A stretch of DNA of 64,000 bases. Origin: Comamonadaceae bacterium (GTDB taxonomy: Bacteria > Pseudomonadota > Gammaproteobacteria > Burkholderiales > Burkholderiaceae_C). Location of the stretch: assembly GCA_947443645.1 (NCBI GenBank), contig CANEXF010000009.1:1-64000 (forward strand), written 5' to 3'. Below, piece by piece: positions 51,571 to 59,847 of the stretch. The notes under the pieces are model-generated. The model did no database searches, was not told where the DNA came from, and saw only the letters and a program-made list of their open reading frames with translations. A program made the position numbers and the translations under genes. Position 1 is the stretch's first letter; each line of letters opens with the position of its first letter.

Positions 51571-52539
51571 ATGAATATTTCACTCAGACAGCTCACTGCT
51601 TTTCTTGGCGTGGCCAGTTCTTGCAGTTTCACCAAAACAGCAGAGCGTCTGCACCTGAGCCAAGCAGCGCTATCAGCCATCATTCGCGAGCTCGAATCCC
51701 AGTTGCAGTGCCGATTGCTCAATCGGACCACGCGTACGGTCAGCCTGACTGAAGCGGGCAAGTCATTCCTACCAGTTGCCACGCAAGTCATCAATGCCAT
51801 TGAATGCTCGGCATTGGAGTTGGGCAAGATAGGTCGCGAAGAGCAGCGCGTCTTGCGCGTAGGCGTGACGCCACATATTGCGGTGAGTCTGATGCCGGCG
51901 GTGTTGAGGCAATACGCCTTGCTGGCTCCGTCGGTCAACGTGCAAGTCACAGACAGCGCCCCCGGCGATCTGTTGCACATGGTTGAGGCGGGCGATCTCG
52001 ACGTTGCTTATGGTGCGTTTTTCGTAAAGGCTTCAGGCATAGACAGGGTGCCCATTTTCCCGACCTGTCTGGTGGTCGTGTCACCTCTGGATGAGGTGGC
52101 CGCGTGGTCAGACTTTGAAAAATCTGGCGTCACCTGGCATTGTCTGCAGGATGTCCCGCTGATCGCGCTGCCCAAGGACAACCCGATTCAGCGCCTGATT
52201 GAAGAGAACCTGGCACGGGAGATGGTCCAGACAGGCAAGCGCACTGAAGTCGGACATCTGGAAACCGCAATCGCGATGGCCGAGGCCGGATTTGGTGTTG
52301 CCATCGTGCCTTCTTTATCCGAGGCCATTTGCCAGAGATTTCGCGTTCGTCTAAGCGTGATCAGGCCAATTGTAGAGCTCTCGTTCTATTGCATCACCAA
52401 GTCAGGACGAGGCAATATTGAAAGCGTAGGCGTGTTCTCCGAGGCCTTCACAAAAATCGTCAGCAACGCTCAAGGAAGTTCTTTGCGAAAGACCAAGGGC
52501 GTCAAGCGAAGCACAAGGGCGCAGGCCATCGCTGAATAG
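51571..52539 (+). CDS. LysR-family transcriptional regulator
   Basis: A 322-residue LysR regulator: winged helix MNISLRQLTAFLGVASSCSFTKTAERLHLSQAALSAIIRELESQLQCRLLNRTTRTVSLTEAG and an effector domain starting RVLRVGVTPHIAVSLMPAVL with GFGVAIVPSL near the end. The C-terminal tail is unusually basic (LRKTKGVKRSTRAQ). It is divergent from module B and is the likely activator of it, sensing the aromatic substrate. Confidence 0.9.
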   Translation: MNISLRQLTAFLGVASSCSFTKTAERLHLSQAALSAIIRELESQLQCRLLNRTTRTVSLTEAGKSFLPVATQVINAIECSALELGKIGREEQRVLRVGVTPHIAVSLMPAVLRQYALLAPSVNVQVTDSAPGDLLHMVEAGDLDVAYGAFFVKASGIDRVPIFPTCLVVVSPLDEVAAWSDFEKSGVTWHCLQDVPLIALPKDNPIQRLIEENLAREMVQTGKRTEVGHLETAIAMAEAGFGVAIVPSLSEAICQRFRVRLSVIRPIVELSFYCITKSGRGNIESVGVFSEAFTKIVSNAQGSSLRKTKGVKRSTRAQAIAE

Positions 52540-52617
52540 TCCCTCGCCACAGACAGGCTGTTGTCACGCGCAAGCGTACTGCCTGATCCCGGCCTTTTAT
52601 TGCCGAGGAGACGCGCC

Positions 52618-52986
52618 TCAAGGCAGAGGCAGCGCATCCGTCATTTGCAGAAAAGACACCGGCTTGACCAGGACTTCGTTGAAACCGGCCTTGCGTATCT
52701 CGATGAGCTCATCGGTCTGGCAATGCGCGGTGTAGGCAACCAGCGTGATCGGATTGTCCGGATAGGTGGACCGGATATGCCGGGCCAGCTCGTCCCCGGA
52801 CATCCCAGGCATGCGAATGTCCAGAAGCATGGCTTGTGGCAAGCCTTTGCTCAACAGCCTTAGAGCACCGTCGGCGCTATCGCACTCCTCAACGTCCCAG
52901 CCCAGTCGTTCAAGATAGGCACGCGCCAGGATGCAGTTGATTTTTTCGTCATCGACAACGAGGACAGTAGGCTTGGTAGTGATCAT
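52618..52986 (-). CDS. Stand-alone receiver-domain response regulator
   Basis: A 122-residue CheY-like protein with no output domain. Acidic pocket VVDDE (Asp12-Asp13), phospho-acceptor Asp56 in MLLDIRMPG, the Thr/Ala in LVAYTAH and Lys in LVKPVS. It starts 8 bases after the histidine-kinase stop, so the two are co-transcribed and it is probably the kinase's partner or an intermediate in the phosphorelay encoded at 52.6-58.6 kb. Confidence 0.9.
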   Translation of the reverse strand: MITTKPTVLVVDDEKINCILARAYLERLGWDVEECDSADGALRLLSKGLPQAMLLDIRMPGMSGDELARHIRSTYPDNPITLVAYTAHCQTDELIEIRKAGFNEVLVKPVSFLQMTDALPLP

Positions 52987-52994
52987 CGGTCGGT

Positions 52995-54761
52995 CTATCT
53001 AGAAGTAATTTTTACGGGCAAAAAGATGTCGACTTTGGTTCCAGAGCCAAATTCCGAACTGATTTCTATCCTCCCACCTATCAGGGTGAGCAGCTCCTTG
53101 CAAAGCGCCAGGCCCAGACCTGTCCCTTTTTCAGCCGGCTGAAAACCCGAATCCTGCACCGTGTTGAAGCGCTCAAACACCCGGCCTATCTTGTTGGCGG
53201 GGATGCCTATGCCGGTGTCTATGACAGAGACCAGAATGCTGCCGTCACTTTCAGTTCCGGCGACCACAAAGATGGCGCCCGAGTTGGTGAACTTGATCGC
53301 GTTATGCAACACGTTGTTGAATACCTGGACCAGCTTGGTTCGATCGGACTCCATCAGTCCCTTGAAATCGGTGGCCATGGACAGCGACAACACGATTTTC
53401 TTCTTGTCCGCGCTGACTCTGTGAATATCGGTCAGCGCACCCAGCAGGTCCCTGAGGTTGATCTGCTCGGCATTGGTATCCATCTTCCCGGCCTCTATTT
53501 TGGCGAGATCCAAAATGGTGTTGACGAGTGCATGCAGGTGCGTGCCGCTGGTATGTATCAGATTGGCGTATTTATAGATCTCCACATCCGCGCTGGCAAA
53601 GCGTATGAGTTCTGAAAATCCGAGAATGCTGTTGAGCGGTGTTCTCAACTCGTGCGAAACGGAAGCTAGAAAATTCGACTTGAGCTTGTTGGCCTCCATA
53701 GCTGCGGCCTGGCTTTCACCGAGCTGGCTGATCAGGTTCTGCTGCTCTTTGCCGAGGCGCGCAACCAGCCAGGCCACGCCAAGCAATACTGTGCTCAGCA
53801 CCAGCAGCAGTCCGAAAAGCACGGTCCAGCGCTTGGCAAAAGCGGAAAAATACGCCTCTGTGCCCACGCCGACACGAACCGTCAGCGGATAGTCGCTGAC
53901 CCGGTAATAGGCAATGCGACGGTTCACGTCATCAATGCTGCTGCGATGGGTGTAGATGCCGCTCAGGCTGTCATGAACGTCGACATTTCGAGTTGTTGAG
54001 GCCCGATCGCCGGCGCTGAAGCCACTTGCACTCAAACGAAAACGCATGATGCCGTCGCTGCCCTCAATCGCAACGACGCCATCATCTTGCAAAGCGTCCA
54101 GCCCGGTGAAGTAATGTCTCAACTGCTCGGGATCAATGCTTGCGACGATCACCCCCTTGAACGCGCCGTCTGGACTAGCGATAGGCCGCACCAATTGAAT
54201 CGATGGCCTTTTGGACACGCGTCCTATGACCGGCTCACTGATGTAAATATAGTCCTGCGCCGCGCCCTTGAACTCCTGGAAATGCTTTCTGTCGGCAATA
54301 TTGGCCGGAGGTGTTTGCACGCCAAGTGTGCTGTCAACGATCACGCCGTTCTCGTTTGCGATGGAAACCTGGAAAACCAGTCCTTTGAGACCCGCCAAAT
54401 TCGAGTCAAGCGCGGACTGCGGCAGCAAACGCTGACCATGCAAATAGGACTCGCGGGAACTAATCAACAGTCGGTCAACACCCGCGACGCTGAGCCTGAC
54501 GTATTCCGAGTAGCCCTTGCTCTTGAGCAAGACCTTTTCATCGAGCGCTCTCTCAACCTGCGCATGATCCGCCACACAGGCCAGTAGGGCGACAGCCCAA
54601 AATACCAGCTGAGACAGTCCGTATATCCACCAAGAAATACGAACAACCCCGGCACGCTTGAGCTGACGCAGCAACGCTGAAAGCGCAGGCCCAAAGATGT
54701 TCAGCATTCTCGGCAACTGAACCGCAGAGCCAGTCGCGTAATTTTGTATCGACGAATTCAT
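52995..54761 (-). CDS. Membrane sensor histidine kinase with periplasmic sensor domain
   Basis: A 588-residue kinase. TM1 is about residues 43-62 and TM2 about 312-335, flanking a ~250-residue periplasmic domain in PDC/dCACHE style (QVSIANENGVIVDSTLGV; PVIGRVSKRPSIQLVRPI; GVIVASIDPEQLRHYF). The H box is NFLASVSHELRTPLNSILGF with His370; the ATPase has the N box VFNNVLHNAIKFT, the G1 box DTGIGIP and GTGLGLALCKEL. It should sense a small periplasmic ligand and phosphorylate the receiver encoded immediately downstream. Confidence 0.9.
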   Translation of the reverse strand: MNSSIQNYATGSAVQLPRMLNIFGPALSALLRQLKRAGVVRISWWIYGLSQLVFWAVALLACVADHAQVERALDEKVLLKSKGYSEYVRLSVAGVDRLLISSRESYLHGQRLLPQSALDSNLAGLKGLVFQVSIANENGVIVDSTLGVQTPPANIADRKHFQEFKGAAQDYIYISEPVIGRVSKRPSIQLVRPIASPDGAFKGVIVASIDPEQLRHYFTGLDALQDDGVVAIEGSDGIMRFRLSASGFSAGDRASTTRNVDVHDSLSGIYTHRSSIDDVNRRIAYYRVSDYPLTVRVGVGTEAYFSAFAKRWTVLFGLLLVLSTVLLGVAWLVARLGKEQQNLISQLGESQAAAMEANKLKSNFLASVSHELRTPLNSILGFSELIRFASADVEIYKYANLIHTSGTHLHALVNTILDLAKIEAGKMDTNAEQINLRDLLGALTDIHRVSADKKKIVLSLSMATDFKGLMESDRTKLVQVFNNVLHNAIKFTNSGAIFVVAGTESDGSILVSVIDTGIGIPANKIGRVFERFNTVQDSGFQPAEKGTGLGLALCKELLTLIGGRIEISSEFGSGTKVDIFLPVKITSR

Positions 54762-54888
54762 GGGTGCGGAAACTTTCAGGAAACAGAGCGCGTGTTGTTC
54801 GAGCTACAAGACTTACGCATGCGAATAGACATGCCGACTACGCCGGCCTTTTCACACTCAGGGGACATCAGGCGAATGCGTGACGATT

Positions 54889-55248
54889 TCAGATGTAGCT
54901 GATGGTTGCGGGGGACGCGGCTGAATCAAAGCCGTCGCTGGCACCATCGGCCACTGGCGGCGCATAAAGCAAACCAGGATCGCGCAACTCAATTGACCCA
55001 AAATCTGGCTCAGCCAACTCTTGCTCAAGCGCATCAAGGTAATTCGTGATCTTTCCGAGCACCACCAGCGAGCCGGCGGCGACAGAACCCTCGACCACGC
55101 CGGTGCTCTGAATCAGTACAGTCTTTGCCGAAAGATGTCCTTTCAAGCGGCCTTCGATCACGGCCAAGCCATCGACCGTGACACTTCCGTGCAAGGTCGC
55201 ACCTTGTCCGATGAAAAACTTCACTTCAGATGAGGGAAAAGAATTCAT
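54889..55248 (-). CDS. Bactofilin-family cytoskeletal protein
   Basis: A 119-residue protein with the bactofilin (DUF583) beta-helix: FFIGQGATLHGSVTVDGLAVIEGRLKGHLSAKTVLIQSTGVVEGSVAAGSLVVLGKI, the periodic G-x-V pattern that polymerises without nucleotide. Flanks are short and non-conserved, as usual. Bactofilins position envelope enzymes or signalling proteins at defined sites. Its presence between the kinase and the Hpt gene is unusual and may localise the signalling proteins. Confidence 0.87.
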   Translation of the reverse strand: MNSFPSSEVKFFIGQGATLHGSVTVDGLAVIEGRLKGHLSAKTVLIQSTGVVEGSVAAGSLVVLGKITNYLDALEQELAEPDFGSIELRDPGLLYAPPVADGASDGFDSAASPATISYI

Positions 55249-55591
55249 ATCGCAGCTTTCGTGAAAAGTAAAACTCAGTTTAGCGTTAAAAACGAAATAA
55301 CCGAATTAAATGTTTCAAGATGCGATTCAAATCGTCAGCTATTGACCACAAATTGGCAATCAAATGTTTTTTTGTGTGTTATTTGTATCTGAATTGTTTC
55401 CGACTGCAGTGTATCCACTGGTCGCAACAGCGCTTGCGTAGCGCAACAAAGCACCCAGTTGACTTATTGTCTGACCGGGGGGCGCAGCTTATGCAAGAGC
55501 ACAGGCAGCCGCCGGCTACACAGTCCGAAATCGCCCCAACAAAGCCTTGGCTGCTGGGGGTGGCCAAGCCTGAGGGGAAACTGGTTGCAGC
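55249..55591. other. Gap of ~340 bp, AT-rich in its first half
   Basis: Holds the bactofilin promoter side (AT-rich, 55255-55390). The track ORF 55320-55595 has no ribosome site or recognisable family; I do not support it. Confidence 0.55.
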
Positions 55592-55939
55592 CTAAACAGC
55601 TGGACCTGCGACGATGAGCTGCAGCTCTTTTTCAATCTGATCGAGCAAGTCAAGCAGCCCGGAAGTTTCAAGTTGCCAGCCGTCCCGCTCGCTGCGCTGC
55701 AGCGTGTGCTCGGCCTGCTCGAATGCGTCAGCTGCGCCATAGGCCGCAACGGCATAGCAGGAGCCCTTCATTTTATGCAGCAGCGACGCCACGGTCCCGG
55801 AGTTATGCGCCTCGGCCTGAACGCAAAAGTCTGCGCGCCACTGGGGCAACTGGCGGATAAAAGCCGCGCCTACAAGGGCCAGCAAGCTGAGTTCGCCAGT
55901 CGACTGCTTGAATCTTGGAATATCAATTTTGCCGCTCAT
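55592..55939 (-). CDS. Histidine phosphotransfer (Hpt) protein
   Basis: A 115-residue four-helix Hpt protein. The phospho-His is His55 in ASLLHKMKGSCYAV, the standard HxxKG pattern. No kinase domain. It would shuttle phosphate between the receiver of the hybrid kinase (56980-58614) and a terminal receiver, such as the HTH-receiver protein whose gene is just upstream. I start at ATG 55939; the track adds 56 residues from the intergenic region. Confidence 0.86.
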   Translation of the reverse strand: MSGKIDIPRFKQSTGELSLLALVGAAFIRQLPQWRADFCVQAEAHNSGTVASLLHKMKGSCYAVAAYGAADAFEQAEHTLQRSERDGWQLETSGLLDLLDQIEKELQLIVAGPAV

Positions 55940-55994
55940 GAGAATTACACCGGGAAATGAATAATTGGATGGTTGACAGGCCGCGGCGCCGTCG

Positions 55995-56624
55995 TCACGC
56001 GGTGGTTTTCTGCTTGAGCAGCTGGACATGCGCATCGATAAATCCGCGCAGCCGGTCAATGCTGATCGGCTTGCGCAGAAACACCGCGCTTGAAGGCAAG
56101 CCGCCACGCTCGGCGATCTGGCTGTCGCTCATGCCGGAAATCACGACCAGGGCAACGCCCTGGTATTCGGGCCGCCCCGAAACCATCTGCAGCAGCCTGA
56201 AGCCGTCAAACGGCTGCATGCTCAGATCGGTGATCAGGATTTTGGGACGGGTGCGTTCCAGCTGCAGCACGGCATCCAAGCCATCGGTGGCGACAAGACA
56301 CTTCACCTCAGGATAAAACCGCTCAAAAACCCCGGTGATGACGGCGGCGGTGGGGCCATCGTCTTCGACCAGTAAAACCTGAATTTCAGTCTGGCTGGCA
56401 CTACTGTTGTGCGCGTCAAGAGCCGCCGACGCCGCCAGGCGCAGCATGGCCTTGGGGCCCATTCTCTGGTTGATTTCTTCCACCGCGCTCAGAAGAATCC
56501 GGCGATGGCCGCCAGTGGTCTTGACGGCTGCAAGCTGCCCCGAGTCAACCAGTTTTTGGATGGAGGTTCTGGAAAGGCCGAGAATTTCGGAAGCCTCTCC
56601 GATACCAACAAAGTCGACGCTCAT
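55995..56624 (-). CDS. HTH (excisionase/MerR-like) plus receiver-domain protein
   Basis: A 209-residue protein with an inverted domain order. Residues about 5-50 form an excisionase-type winged HTH (GIGEASEILGLSRTSIQKLVDSGQLAAVKTTGGHRRI); residues about 82-195 are a receiver with LLVEDDGP, phospho-acceptor Asp133 in ILITDLSMQ and Lys in FLRKPIS. Response regulators normally carry the receiver first and DNA-binding domain last. The context (Hpt gene downstream, hybrid kinase divergent) makes it the likely DNA-binding output of a phosphorelay. Confidence 0.85.
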   Translation of the reverse strand: MSVDFVGIGEASEILGLSRTSIQKLVDSGQLAAVKTTGGHRRILLSAVEEINQRMGPKAMLRLAASAALDAHNSSASQTEIQVLLVEDDGPTAAVITGVFERFYPEVKCLVATDGLDAVLQLERTRPKILITDLSMQPFDGFRLLQMVSGRPEYQGVALVVISGMSDSQIAERGGLPSSAVFLRKPISIDRLRGFIDAHVQLLKQKTTA

Positions 56625-56979
56625 TGTCTTAAAACCTTCTTCAGATCAGGGTCTGGGGCTTGGTGGCCGGACTTCAAGTCCAGGCCCGTAAGTGCGCGCA
56701 ACCAACACATGCCGCTCGCTGCAGCAGTAATTTACCCTGATTGGCGGCATTCATAAGTAAATTTTGTGGAAAATCCACAAAATCGCCAATTGCTGCACAC
56801 CTCGGGTTTAGTAAGTAATTAAAGGCTTGCTGCAACGATTTTTGAGAATAGCATCGAAGTTTGCGAAGCTGGAGAATTACCCTGCTCACCCGCTTAAAAA
56901 GCGCTGAACATGCAATTGATGCCGCGTTAGTTTGACCTGGCCTAGATGTACCTGGCGCTGACAGAAGCAATACATTTTT
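56625..56979. promoter_or_regulatory. Divergent control region of the HTH-receiver and hybrid-kinase genes
   Basis: 355 bases without a supported gene. The middle is AT-rich (TAAGTAAATTTTGTGGAAAATCCACAAAATC includes the inverted repeat TTTTGTGGA-AAA-TCCACAAAA at about 56763-56783), a good candidate for a regulator site between the two divergent genes. Confidence 0.55.
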
Positions 56980-58614
56980 ATGAAGCAATTATTCAATTCC
57001 TTGTTTTCAAAACCACCAGAATCGGGCCGGGCTGCGGCGGTTCACGCGGCTGAGCTGGGCTTGCGCGTACTGGACCAATTGCCAATGTTGACCCTGGTCA
57101 CCAACTCTGGCGGTCAGATTATTTATGCCAATCTGGCGGTCAGCAGGCTGCTGGGCTGGGCCGCCAGCGATCTGGCGGGCAAAGACATAGGCTGCGTGAT
57201 CCCCGAGGCCGAATACAAAAAGGTGCAGGAGCTGATCGCCAGCCACGATATCTTGCCCGAGCGGGATCAGTCAGCCCAGGAAATTGACGTTTGGCTGCTG
57301 CGCAAAGACCAGAAATCCAAACAGACCAAACTGTCGTGGCGGCAACTGGTGCTGGACGGCGAATACTGCTCTTGTCTGAGTATGCGGGTGGCCTCGATCT
57401 CGGACATAGAGCTGCGCATTGCGAGAGAGCAGATTGTCGAGTTCAAGGAAGCCAGCGAAAACAAGAGCCGCTTCCTGTCCAATATGAGCCACGAGATTAG
57501 AACCACCTTGAACGGCGTGCTGGGCATGGTGGATCTGCTTGCGTCGTCAACACTGGACGAGCAGCAGAGCAATTACCTTGCCAGCCTTAAAAAGAGCTCA
57601 AGAAATCTGCGCGCACTGCTCAACGACGTACTGGACTTCTCCAAGATAGAAGCCGGTCTGATTGAAATCGAGACGGTGCCGTTTGACATACAGGACACGC
57701 TGCAGGCTGTGGTTGACGCCTTTTTGCCGGCTGCCGCTGCAAAAGGTATTCAACTGCAGTTTCGGCACAATTTGAACCACAGGCTTTACGAGGGCGATCC
57801 GCACCGCCTGTCACAGGTAGTGACCAATCTGGTCAGCAACGCCCTGAAGTTCACGCGCGAGGGCACAGTGACCATAAGTGTCACCGAAGAAATGCTGATG
57901 GTCGCGCAAGACATCTGCAAGCTCACGCTTTCAGTGACTGATACCGGCATAGGCATGCAGCCGGAGCAGCAAGGGCGGCTTTTTGCCTCGTTCCAACAGG
58001 GCAGCACATCGGTCAGCCGCAAATATGGCGGCTCTGGCCTGGGACTGTTCATCTGCAAGCAACTGGTCGAGCTGATGGGCGGAAAAATCTCTGTCGCCAG
58101 CCAGGCCGGCCAGGGGTCAAGCTTCGAATTCTGGGTCGAGCTGCAACCGAGCTACTCAAGCTCGGTGTTCATGGACACCGCCCCGCCGGAGAAACTCGAA
58201 AGCCTGGTCGGCGCCCGCGTGCTCGTGGTGGACGACGACCTGACCAGCCAGATCCTGCTGGAGGTCTGGCTCAAACAATGCGCCGTGGTGGTGGTCTGCC
58301 GCTCCAACGGCCAGGAAGCGATTGACTATCTGACAAGCGGTGAATATGTTGATGCCGTGCTGATGGATGTCTCCATGCCGGTGCTGGACGGCCTGTCGGC
58401 CACGCGTCAAATCAGGCAGCAGGAGGCCTTGGGCCTGGGCAGCAACCGCCATGTGACGAATATCCCCATCATTGGCATCAGCGCACACGCCATGGAAGCG
58501 GAAGTGCAGCGCTGCCTGGAAGCGGGCATGACGGCCTGCCTGAACAAGCCACTGTCGCGGGTGGGCATGCTGGAGCAGCTCGCTTCGGTGCTGGCAATGG
58601 CGCCATCGGAGTAA
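56980..58614 (+). CDS. Soluble PAS hybrid sensor histidine kinase
   Basis: A 544-residue cytoplasmic hybrid kinase with no membrane segment. A PAS domain (residues about 33-140) precedes the H box FLSNMSHEIRTTLNGVLGM (His171; Thr replaces the usual Pro of RTPLN). The ATPase has LVSNALKFTREG, DTGIGM and GGSGLGLFICKQL; the C-terminal receiver has RVLVVDDDLTS and phospho-acceptor Asp463 in LMDVSMPVLDG. It feeds phosphate to an Hpt protein, probably the one encoded at 55592. Divergent from the HTH-receiver gene. Confidence 0.9.
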   Translation: MKQLFNSLFSKPPESGRAAAVHAAELGLRVLDQLPMLTLVTNSGGQIIYANLAVSRLLGWAASDLAGKDIGCVIPEAEYKKVQELIASHDILPERDQSAQEIDVWLLRKDQKSKQTKLSWRQLVLDGEYCSCLSMRVASISDIELRIAREQIVEFKEASENKSRFLSNMSHEIRTTLNGVLGMVDLLASSTLDEQQSNYLASLKKSSRNLRALLNDVLDFSKIEAGLIEIETVPFDIQDTLQAVVDAFLPAAAAKGIQLQFRHNLNHRLYEGDPHRLSQVVTNLVSNALKFTREGTVTISVTEEMLMVAQDICKLTLSVTDTGIGMQPEQQGRLFASFQQGSTSVSRKYGGSGLGLFICKQLVELMGGKISVASQAGQGSSFEFWVELQPSYSSSVFMDTAPPEKLESLVGARVLVVDDDLTSQILLEVWLKQCAVVVVCRSNGQEAIDYLTSGEYVDAVLMDVSMPVLDGLSATRQIRQQEALGLGSNRHVTNIPIIGISAHAMEAEVQRCLEAGMTACLNKPLSRVGMLEQLASVLAMAPSE

Positions 58615-58665
58615 GCCGCATAGCCAAGCCCTTGAGCAGCGGTAGCCTGGTGCGGCACTGACGGT

Positions 58666-59589
58666 TCAGGCCGAAGACGCCAGCCGCAATACCGTCAGGT
58701 AGCCGGGCTGGTTTTCCATGCGTTGCGTCACGCCCTTGCGCGCAAGCATGCGGTGCGCCAGTGGCAGGTTCCAGCACGGTATCTGCGTGAACATGTGGTG
58801 CTCGCAGTGGTAGTTGACCCAGTAGGGCGCGATCAGCAGCCGCTCCAGCGCACTGGCATGCGTGGTGCGGGCGTGGCGCAATGGGTCGGTGCTGTTTTGC
58901 ACTATCAGGGCGTGCTCGGCAATATTGCGCAAGCGGCTGACCAGCGGCAACCAGGTGACCATGGGCAGCAGCCAAAGCAAAACCCAGGCCCACCAGAGAC
59001 CGGCCAGACTGAACGCCGCCAGCCCCAGGCCGTTGCAGATGAAAAACACCTGTTGCCTTTTCAGCTCGGCGGCAAGCAGCGTCCAAACGGACTGACCGGG
59101 CTGCCGCGCCCTGAGCCGTGCTGCCAGCGCGCCGAAACGCTGCTTGACAAAGGTCTGACCAGTCAAGTCACGAAAAATCTTGCGTCCCAAGGCGTCGCGT
59201 GTAACCGGAAAAGGCGCAGACAGCATCAGGTCAGGGTCTTCGGATTGCTGCACAAAACGGTGGTGTTGCAAGTGATAAGGCCGATAGCTGTGAAGCTCAG
59301 CGCCACAAAACCACAGCGCCAGCCTGTCATTGACCTCGCGCCTGGCGTGCAGCAGACCGTGGGCCGCGTCGTGCATCAGGATGAACAAGCCCAACTGGCG
59401 GTTGCCTATCACCATGACCATCAGCGGGATGCACAACGGCCAGACCACACCCAGGGTCATGGCCGCGCCTATCACCAGCCAGCAATGCAGCACCAGCGCG
59501 ATGCCCTTGAGGGAAGAGCGCGCGCTAAGCAATTGCCACTCCTGGGGGCTGAAAAAATCTTCGGGTTTCACGCGCGCGGCGGCACTCAT
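58666..59589 (-). CDS. Fatty-acid desaturase-family membrane enzyme
   Basis: A 307-residue integral-membrane di-iron desaturase. The three His boxes are HDAAH (73-77), HLQHH (106-110) and HCEHH (261-265); hydrophobic segments span about 28-67 and 185-210. I start at ATG 59589 with AAGG seven bases upstream; the track's TTG start adds five residues. It introduces a double bond in an acyl chain or hydroxylates a related lipid, using O2 and an electron donor. It is convergent with the hybrid kinase gene. Confidence 0.88.
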   Translation of the reverse strand: MSAAARVKPEDFFSPQEWQLLSARSSLKGIALVLHCWLVIGAAMTLGVVWPLCIPLMVMVIGNRQLGLFILMHDAAHGLLHARREVNDRLALWFCGAELHSYRPYHLQHHRFVQQSEDPDLMLSAPFPVTRDALGRKIFRDLTGQTFVKQRFGALAARLRARQPGQSVWTLLAAELKRQQVFFICNGLGLAAFSLAGLWWAWVLLWLLPMVTWLPLVSRLRNIAEHALIVQNSTDPLRHARTTHASALERLLIAPYWVNYHCEHHMFTQIPCWNLPLAHRMLARKGVTQRMENQPGYLTVLRLASSA

Positions 59590-59705
59590 GGGAATCCTTG
59601 CCAAGTCGAATCAACGCATGCAACTGCTGGCCCACTCTAAGCTCGCGGCCTGGGCCTGACCATCCTCGTTTGCCCGAAGAGCTTTGAGGCAGGCGAAAAG
59701 CACAA

Positions 59706-59735
59706 ATTGCTATGAATTATGTAGCTGCTCGCGCC
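59706..59735 (+). repeat. Dispersed AT-rich/GCGC repeat, copy 5
   Basis: TTGCTATGAATTATGTAGCT followed by GCTCGCGCCC, in the gap between the desaturase gene and the cysteine-repeat protein gene. Confidence 0.62.
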
Positions 59736-59787
59736 CGTTCAGCGGGCTTTAAAGGCTTAAAAAGGCCTGGGAACCGCCGGCAAACGT

Positions 59788-59822
59788 CAAAAATCCCGAC
59801 CTGCAGACGCAGCGTCGGGATG
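59788..59822 (-). terminator. Terminator of the cysteine-repeat protein gene
   Basis: On the minus strand ATCCCGAC and GTCGGGAT form an 8-bp stem around a 13-base loop, followed by TTTTTG. Confidence 0.75.
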
Positions 59823-59847
59823 TGGGGTCAGCGCGAACGCCGGTCGC

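Noticed and set aside
55320-55595. 91-residue plus-strand ORF
   Set aside because: No ribosome site, mixed composition, no family; probably random.
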